A stretch of DNA of 9,906 nucleotides from Flammeovirgaceae bacterium (lineage in GTDB: Bacteria > Bacteroidota > Bacteroidia > Cytophagales > Cyclobacteriaceae), in contig QIEB01000561.1 in assembly GCA_003229495.1 (NCBI GenBank), positions 1 to 9,906 of the forward strand, written 5' to 3'. The notes beneath the pieces are model-generated. The model was not told the DNA's origin and ran no database searches. It was given only the letters and a program-made list of their open reading frames with translations. The position numbers were made by a program, and so were the translations under genes. Positions within the stretch are counted from its first letter, which is position 1, and each line of letters starts with the position of its first letter. Shown here piece by piece: positions 5,890 through 9,906 of this stretch.

Positions 5890-6150
5890 TTAATCGGTGT
5901 CTTCTTCAATAGTCTGGTTACTTTGGTGTGTTATATTCCTCGTTTGTTTACCAACGCTTATCAAAGCATCATAGGGGGCTAATTTATCTATGCGCGCTAT
6001 TGCCTTTGGTAATTCCTCGCGCAGTTGTTCTATACTGTAACTGATTACTAACTCCACTATTTCTTCATATATTTGGTCCGCAGGGGCTGAATTCCCTAAA
6101 TAGCGTTGTTCATTGTAAAGTATACTACGCACATCAACTGCTCTTTTCAC
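5890..6150 (-). CDS. small hypothetical ORF without ATG, possibly a gene remnant
   Basis: An open frame of 86 codons from GTG at 6150 to TAA at 5890; a TAG stop lies four codons upstream of the GTG and there is no in-frame ATG. The composition is protein-like: helical, charged segments such as ADQIYEEIVELVISYSIEQL and REELPKAIARIDKLAPYDAL, and an acidic tail ending EEDTD. I do not recognise the family. It begins where the recognisable group II intron sequence stops, so it may be the 3' part of an older gene fused to intron debris, or a genuine GTG-started small gene. The intron-encoded reverse transcriptase can be excluded: none of its motifs are present. Confidence 0.4.
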   Translation of the reverse strand: MKRAVDVRSILYNEQRYLGNSAPADQIYEEIVELVISYSIEQLREELPKAIARIDKLAPYDALISVGKQTRNITHQSNQTIEEDTD

Positions 6151-6189
6151 CAGTTGAAGCTATCCCAATTCAATTTCAGGAAGATAAAC

Positions 6190-6416
6190 GTTCAGTCCTT
6201 CATCAACTCGTGAGAACTCCGTCTTTATCCATATGGAAACGGCTCAGATCTTGTTGACTACTATGACCTCTGCTGACTTCTCAATCTGTAACCAGTACAG
6301 TTCGAGACCACCCTTGCCACCTGCTTAGCTTCCGGGCACCACCCCAGTGCTCACGGGTCTTTCACCCTTTGGAACGCTCAATTTCATGAGCTATATTTAC
6401 CATTCAGGGCACACAC
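6190..6416 (-). mobile_element. truncated group II intron, 5' RNA domains only
   Basis: Read on the complement, the element starts with the group II 5' consensus GUGYG (GTGTG at 6416 or 6414) followed by GCCCTGAATGG. It then shows short paired helices (GCTCA/TGAGC; GGGT-GAAAG-ACCC near 6357-6367). It contains GCAGAGGTCATAGTAGTC (6256-6273) and GAAGGACTGAAC (6190-6201), segments that I know from just upstream of group II intron reverse-transcriptase genes. The reverse transcriptase, domain V and domain VI are all absent. The 5' end abuts a hairpin behind a gene end, which is the insertion preference of class C introns. The fragment cannot splice or move. Assignment rests on recalled consensus, not on a folding model. 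Confidence 0.6.
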
Positions 6417-6418
6417 AA

Positions 6419-6465
6419 AGTGTATATTTCAATTGCCTCCATTCATTGGCAACTGAATATACACT
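6419..6465 (-). terminator. hairpin downstream of gene remnant; intron insertion target
   Basis: AGTGTATATTTCAATTGCC (6419-6437) and GGCAACTGAATATACACT (6448-6465) form a ~17-bp stem with one bulge and one mismatch around a 10-nt loop. On the complement it follows the stop at 6489 by 23 bp and is followed by only two more T's before the intron's GTGTG. The natural T-tract appears to be cut by the intron, which makes this the likely original terminator of the remnant gene. Confidence 0.6.
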
Positions 6466-6488
6466 GAGCGTCATAGGCAATCAAAAAA

Positions 6489-6686
6489 TTAAAAGATGCT
6501 AACTCGTCCGTGAGCTATTATGGCCTGAACTTCCAGATCCGAAACTCCAAGCTCTCGCTTTTTTGCCTGAAAGTCCTGTTTGGTCTGAAAGCTGTACACA
6601 TTTTCTGATGGGGCCCAGAAGCGGTTATTAAATTCACGAATGTCAACTATATGATATACTGTGTCGGAAGTTGAAGTTTGAGGTTG
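6489..6686 (-). pseudogene. 3' remnant of an unknown gene
   Basis: The complement has an open frame of 65 codons from just after a TAG at 6687-6689 to TAA at 6489, without a plausible start codon. The last ~52 residues read like real protein: VDIREFNNRFWAPSENVYSF, then QTKQDFQAKKRELGVSDLEV and QAIIAHGRVSIF. It is followed by a terminator-like hairpin, as a true gene end would be. I do not recognise the family. The upstream part of the gene has been replaced by the GC-richer stretch that starts around 6690. The coding call is inferred from composition and from the hairpin context. Confidence 0.5.
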
Positions 6687-6960
6687 CTACTCAACGTTGG
6701 ATGCGACCGGCCGCTTTCGACCGAGGCCGTGTGGAAACGCCACAGCAGCTTAGAAAAAGGCGATTGTTGATGTCGAGATCAAATATAGACTATCCGGCAT
6801 TTGTGAAGCTTCCGGACCGACAACTCCCTTCCAGCGGAAACCAACTTCATGCGTAATCCGGTCGAGCTTAGAGCGGACTATATGAGGCCGTTTTTGAGTT
6901 TTCAGCCTGGACCCAAAGCAGCCGGTCGCCGATAAGCAAAACAAGTGATTTTTTGACCTG
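6687..6960. other. GC-richer stretch with no recognisable gene
   Basis: Base composition rises visibly compared with the neighbours (for example around 6709-6760 and 6810-6890). There are short frames on both strands (61 codons on plus from 6671, 74 on minus from 6974), but neither looks like a known family or has a supporting context. Short hairpins such as CGGCC...GGCCG around 6710-6735 are present. It could be a remnant of a transferred segment or a repeated intergenic element; I see no transposase, integrase or RNA gene that I can name. Confidence 0.4.
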
Positions 6961-6962
6961 AT

Positions 6963-7002
6963 CCTCAAGTTCATACTCGTTTACTTAATATATTTTTCAT
7001 AA
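6963..7002 (+). promoter_or_regulatory. conserved upstream block of cyclase gene 1
   Basis: These 40 bases differ at only two positions from 9363-9402, in front of the second cyclase gene. The block ends 11 bp before the ATG and contains TATATTTT, a near match to the -7 consensus. Because the spacer between block and ATG differs in length and sequence, the block looks selectively kept, and it probably carries the promoter. Confidence 0.55.
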
Positions 7003-7013
7003 GTTGAAGTGCT

Positions 7014-9281
7014 ATGTCCCAATCCCGCCAACTTGCTGCCATCATGTTTACCGATATTGTCGGGTATACGGCTTTGATGGGTGAGGACGAGCAGGCTGCT
7101 TTTGAGCTGCTAAAGAAAAACCGTAGCGTTCAGCGCCCCCTTATCGAAAAGTTTAACGGTAGATGGTTGAAAGAAATTGGAGATGGGGTACTAGCGAGTT
7201 TTTCTACCGTTAGTGATGCTGTAAACTGTGCAAAAGAAATTCAGCAGGTATGCCAGGATCATCCTGACCTTAGTCTTAGAATCGGCATCCATCAAGGGGA
7301 GGTAGTTTTTGAAGGAGATGATGTGTTTGGTGATGGGGTTAACATCGCCTCACGATTGGAGCCATTAGCTCCCATCGGTGGAATCCTGGTTTCCGAGTCG
7401 GTGTACCGAAATCTTGGAAATAAACAGGGGATAGAAACCTTATTTGTCAGGGAAGAATCCCTTAAAAATGTCAAAGACCCAATAAAGACTTATGAAGTAA
7501 GGGTTGAAGGCATTGAGTCTCCTGAGCCAATGATAACCACAGTAGAACCCCCTGTACCAAAGGTCGAAGATTCTATATCGTTTAATGCCAGAAAATTACG
7601 TTTTACATCTCTGGCTATTATTATAGTGCTTGTCTTGGCTTACTTCCTTTATTCCCGACAAGGTGGGGACGAAACCCAACCTATACAGCCTGAGGTTATC
7701 GCCAAATCAATAGCAGTGATACCCTTCGATAATGAAAGTTCAGATGAGGAAAATGAATATTTTATCAACGGCATGACAGAAGACATTAGGAACAATCTCT
7801 CTAAAATTTCCGATTTGCGGGTTATTTCCAAAACTTCTTCCGAAAAGTATCGGGGTACAGCTTTGCCTTCTACTGAAATTGGCCAAGAGTTGGAAGTGAC
7901 CTATATACTTGAAGGAACTGCTCAAAAAATTGGTTCCCAGGTTAAAATTCATGCTCAACTGATCAAAACGGAAACTGACGATCATATCTGGAGCCAGACT
8001 TATGTTCGGGATATTACTGAAGTGTTTCAGGTTCAAAGCGAAATTGCTGAAAAGGTAGCTAGTGAACTTGAAATAACACTCACTTTGGAAGACCAACAGC
8101 TTATTAACACAGCGCCTACAAAGAACCTGATAGCTTACGATTTTTACCTACAGGCAAAAGAATTAAGCTCGAATTGGAGGATTAACCGGAATTTAAAGGA
8201 TTTCGAAACCGCTGATTCACTATATAAAAGAGCAGAAAAGGAAGATCCCTTATTTGTAGGGCCATTAGTAGGGAGAGCAAACCTTTATATAAGTGCCAAT
8301 AATACAATTGAACTTGTCGAAATATATCCTATAGATTCTGCACTTGTACTTTTGGACAAGGCATTGACAATAGATCCGAGCTATGCCAAAGCATATGCAG
8401 TTCGTGCCTCTTACTTTGACCGAATTGGTGAAAAAAGGAAAGCCTTTTTCGATCAACAAAAGGCCATTCAATTAAACCCTAATGACCCAGCAACTACATT
8501 GAAACTAGGAAACCAAGAGTTCTCCTCACAGAATTATATAGTGGGTTTACAATTGGCTCACCGTGGCCTAAGGTTATTAGGTAATGAAGTTAGCATTTGG
8601 TCGCTGCACAGCATGGGCTTTATGTATCTGGAACTATACGATCTTGAAGAAGCAATTTATAATTGGGATCAAATGGGGTCAATTAAGAAAGATGCTTCGT
8701 TTGACTTATTGACAAGAGTGCACCTTTACGACTATTTGGAACAATGGGAGGTTAGCCACGATTTAATTAAAAAACATAATTCATTATATCCGGAACAAGA
8801 AAGAGTGCGTTTGGGGGCACTAGGGATGCATTTAGCCACAAAAAAGGAGTTCGAACAGGCCTTGTACTATTTTAAGGAAGCAAATCAACTACCGTATAAT
8901 GGCGGAGGTTGGGATGAGGGGTTGTTAGAAAGAAACCTTTACCAAGGAATTGCATTATATGAGACCGGCCAGGTAATGGAAGGATTAGAAATGCTGAATG
9001 ATTGTTTATCAAGTCATTCTGAAAAGAAAGGACATAACAATGTCTTTGATCAAGAAGTGATAATAGCAGGTATTCATGCTTTCCTTGGGAACAAGGAGCA
9101 GGCCTATAATTGGCTACGTAAGTCGGACTGGAGATCTTTTGGCTTGTTTTATGTCCAACAAGATGTAATATTCTCAAACATTAACCAGGAAAAGGAATTT
9201 CAAGATTTAGTCGGTTCGGTAATGGAGGAAAGGAAGAAGATAAGAGAAGAAATTTCTCAGTTAAAAGCTGTGATGAATTAA
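7014..9281 (+). CDS. class III adenylate/guanylate cyclase with TolB-like and TPR domains
   Basis: A 755-residue protein. Residues 1-165 form a class III nucleotide cyclase: metal-binding Asp14 (FTDIVGYT) and Asp57 (KEIGDG), purine-selecting Lys53 and Asp103 (D-V-F-G), and transition-state Asn110 and Arg114 (VNIASR). All key residues are present, and the Lys/Asp pair predicts ATP as substrate. After a proline-rich linker, one membrane segment lies at about 197-213 (FTSLAIIIVLVLAYFLY). Residues ~231-350 match the TolB/FlgO-like domain (SIAVIPFDN, GMTEDIRNNLSKISDLRVIS). The rest carries TPR repeats (for example ALTIDPSYAKAYA near 450-462). With one membrane span, the cyclase lies on one side and the TolB/TPR part on the other, so an envelope signal may control cAMP synthesis. 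A tandem paralogue follows at 9412. Confidence 0.92.
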   Translation: MSQSRQLAAIMFTDIVGYTALMGEDEQAAFELLKKNRSVQRPLIEKFNGRWLKEIGDGVLASFSTVSDAVNCAKEIQQVCQDHPDLSLRIGIHQGEVVFEGDDVFGDGVNIASRLEPLAPIGGILVSESVYRNLGNKQGIETLFVREESLKNVKDPIKTYEVRVEGIESPEPMITTVEPPVPKVEDSISFNARKLRFTSLAIIIVLVLAYFLYSRQGGDETQPIQPEVIAKSIAVIPFDNESSDEENEYFINGMTEDIRNNLSKISDLRVISKTSSEKYRGTALPSTEIGQELEVTYILEGTAQKIGSQVKIHAQLIKTETDDHIWSQTYVRDITEVFQVQSEIAEKVASELEITLTLEDQQLINTAPTKNLIAYDFYLQAKELSSNWRINRNLKDFETADSLYKRAEKEDPLFVGPLVGRANLYISANNTIELVEIYPIDSALVLLDKALTIDPSYAKAYAVRASYFDRIGEKRKAFFDQQKAIQLNPNDPATTLKLGNQEFSSQNYIVGLQLAHRGLRLLGNEVSIWSLHSMGFMYLELYDLEEAIYNWDQMGSIKKDASFDLLTRVHLYDYLEQWEVSHDLIKKHNSLYPEQERVRLGALGMHLATKKEFEQALYYFKEANQLPYNGGGWDEGLLERNLYQGIALYETGQVMEGLEMLNDCLSSHSEKKGHNNVFDQEVIIAGIHAFLGNKEQAYNWLRKSDWRSFGLFYVQQDVIFSNINQEKEFQDLVGSVMEERKKIREEISQLKAVMN

Positions 9282-9292
9282 TCTTCGAACCT

Positions 9293-9342
9293 GAATGACC
9301 TCTTTTGCTAATCCCGAAAGCAGTCATTCGGGATTAGCAAAA
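9293..9342. repeat. perfect 16-bp inverted repeat between the cyclase genes, with an alternative hairpin
   Basis: TTTTGCTAATCCCGAA (9303-9318) is exactly inverted at 9327-9342, with an 8-nt loop. It starts 21 bp after the first cyclase's stop. The right arm ends in A's on the plus strand, and the same holds on the minus strand, so neither side gives a U-tract and it is not a standard intrinsic terminator. GAATGAC at 9293-9299 can pair instead with GTCATTC at 9323-9329, which competes for the right arm. The role is open: transcript 3' end protection, termination or readthrough control. Confidence 0.65.
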
Positions 9343-9362
9343 ATAGCCGCCTTTTACCCCGC

Positions 9363-9402
9363 CCTCAAGTTCAAACTCGTTTACTTAATATATTTTCCAT
9401 AA
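9363..9402 (+). promoter_or_regulatory. conserved upstream block of cyclase gene 2
   Basis: This is the partner of 6963-7002, with 38 of 40 bases the same, ending 9 bp before the second cyclase ATG. Weaker similarity continues upstream of both blocks (GATAAGCAAAAC versus GATTAGCAAAAA), so the duplicated unit starts at about 6930 and 9330. Confidence 0.55.
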
Positions 9403-9411
9403 TTTGTTCTC

Positions 9412-9906
9412 ATGTCCCAATCCCGTCAGCTAGCCGCCATCATGTTTACCGATATTGTTGGGTACACTGCGTTGATGGGTGAGGACGAGAAGAAAGCATT
9501 CGAGCTTCTGAAGAAAAATCGTAGTGTTCAGCGTCCCATTATCGAAAAGTTTAACGGTAGGTGGTTAAAAGAGATGGGTGATGGAGTACTAGCTAGTTTC
9601 TCTACCGTTAGCGATGCTGTTTACTGTGCCGCTACTATTCAGAAGACCTGCGAAGATCATCCTGAACTTAATCTTAGAATCGGCATCCACCTTGGAGAGG
9701 TAGTATTCGAAGGAGATGATGTGTTTGGTGATGGAGTCAATATTGCCTCTCGCATCGAGCCTTTGTCACCAGTGGGTGGAATACTAGTAACCGAGGCTGT
9801 TCATAATAACCTTATAAATAAGAAGGATGTTGAGTCTAGCCATGTAGGCGAGGAGCAGCTCAAAAATGTAAAGCAGCCGGTGAAGTTGTACCAGGTACAT
9901 GTGGAA
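9412..9906 (+). CDS. second class III adenylate/guanylate cyclase, partial at right edge
   Basis: From ATG at 9412 the frame stays open for 165 codons to the window end. It matches the first cyclase without gaps at about 131 of 165 residues. The metal Asp pair (FTDIVGYT, KEMGDG), the Lys and Asp purine-selecting residues, and VNIASR are all kept, so it should be catalytic. Divergence concentrates after residue 127 (for example VTEAVHNNLINKKDVESSHV), in the end of the cyclase domain. The linker, membrane segment and sensory part lie outside the window, so it is unknown whether the TolB/TPR half is also shared. Tandem duplication is the simplest origin. Confidence 0.9.
   Translation, partial: MSQSRQLAAIMFTDIVGYTALMGEDEKKAFELLKKNRSVQRPIIEKFNGRWLKEMGDGVLASFSTVSDAVYCAATIQKTCEDHPELNLRIGIHLGEVVFEGDDVFGDGVNIASRIEPLSPVGGILVTEAVHNNLINKKDVESSHVGEEQLKNVKQPVKLYQVHVE

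Noticed and set aside
6671..6974. Short frames on both strands in the GC-richer stretch (61 and 74 codons)
   Set aside because: They overlap each other antisense, have no family features, and arise easily in GC-richer DNA.
7292..9177. Minus-strand open frames inside the first cyclase gene
   Set aside because: They are shadows of a gene with clear domains on the plus strand.
1..9906. CRISPR array, complete transposase or integrase, or rRNA
   Set aside because: No regularly spaced repeats, no DDE, HUH or tyrosine-recombinase motifs, and no rRNA-like sequence were seen on either strand.

Overview
The window looks like chromosomal DNA of a member of the Bacteroidota, probably an environmental or marine Flavobacteriia/Cytophagia-type bacterium. 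The signs are a SusC-type TonB plug domain, a HGSNAT/NagX-like (DUF5009-type) acyltransferase, TAnnTTTG-like -7 boxes with no Shine-Dalgarno sequences, a tRNA without an encoded CCA end, low-to-moderate GC, and tandem class III cyclases with TolB-like and TPR modules. No species can be assigned.

Layout. (1) 1-1613, minus strand: the 5' part of a membrane acyltransferase gene (runs off the left edge), a toxin-first HigBA toxin-antitoxin module directly upstream of it, and then a second, frameshifted copy of only the first ~190 bp of the same acyltransferase gene. (2) 1665-2870, minus: a cytosolic lipase-like alpha/beta hydrolase. (3) 2968-3408, plus, divergent from it: a secreted, lysine-rich, stand-alone TonB plug domain. 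(4) 3627-3700: a tRNA with anticodon CAU, most likely tRNA-Ile2, followed by an intrinsic terminator. (5) 3983-5730, minus: a translationally coupled pair, a winged-helix regulator and an AbiEii-like nucleotidyltransferase, resembling a type IV toxin-antitoxin/abortive-infection module next to the tRNA.

(6) 5890-6960 is a scrap zone. It holds a small ORF without an ATG, a truncated 5' end of a group II intron, the hairpin behind which that intron inserted, the 3' remnant of a gene that ended in the hairpin, and a GC-richer stretch with no recognisable gene. The geometry (gene end, hairpin, a few T's, GTGTG) matches class C group II introns homing behind transcription terminators. (7) 6963-9906, plus: two tandem paralogous class III adenylate/guanylate cyclases, the first complete (N-terminal cyclase, one membrane segment, TolB/FlgO-like domain, TPR repeats) and the second cut by the right edge. 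They share a near-identical 40-bp upstream block, and a perfect 16-bp inverted repeat lies between them.

Together this is an accessory, rearranged neighbourhood: two toxin-antitoxin or defence-type modules, intron and gene debris, and two independent partial or tandem gene duplications, between otherwise ordinary metabolic and signalling genes. I see no clearly new multi-gene system. The best leads are the TA module caught between two copies of a gene start, the stand-alone plug protein, the intron-at-terminator scar, and the duplicated cyclase/promoter unit.
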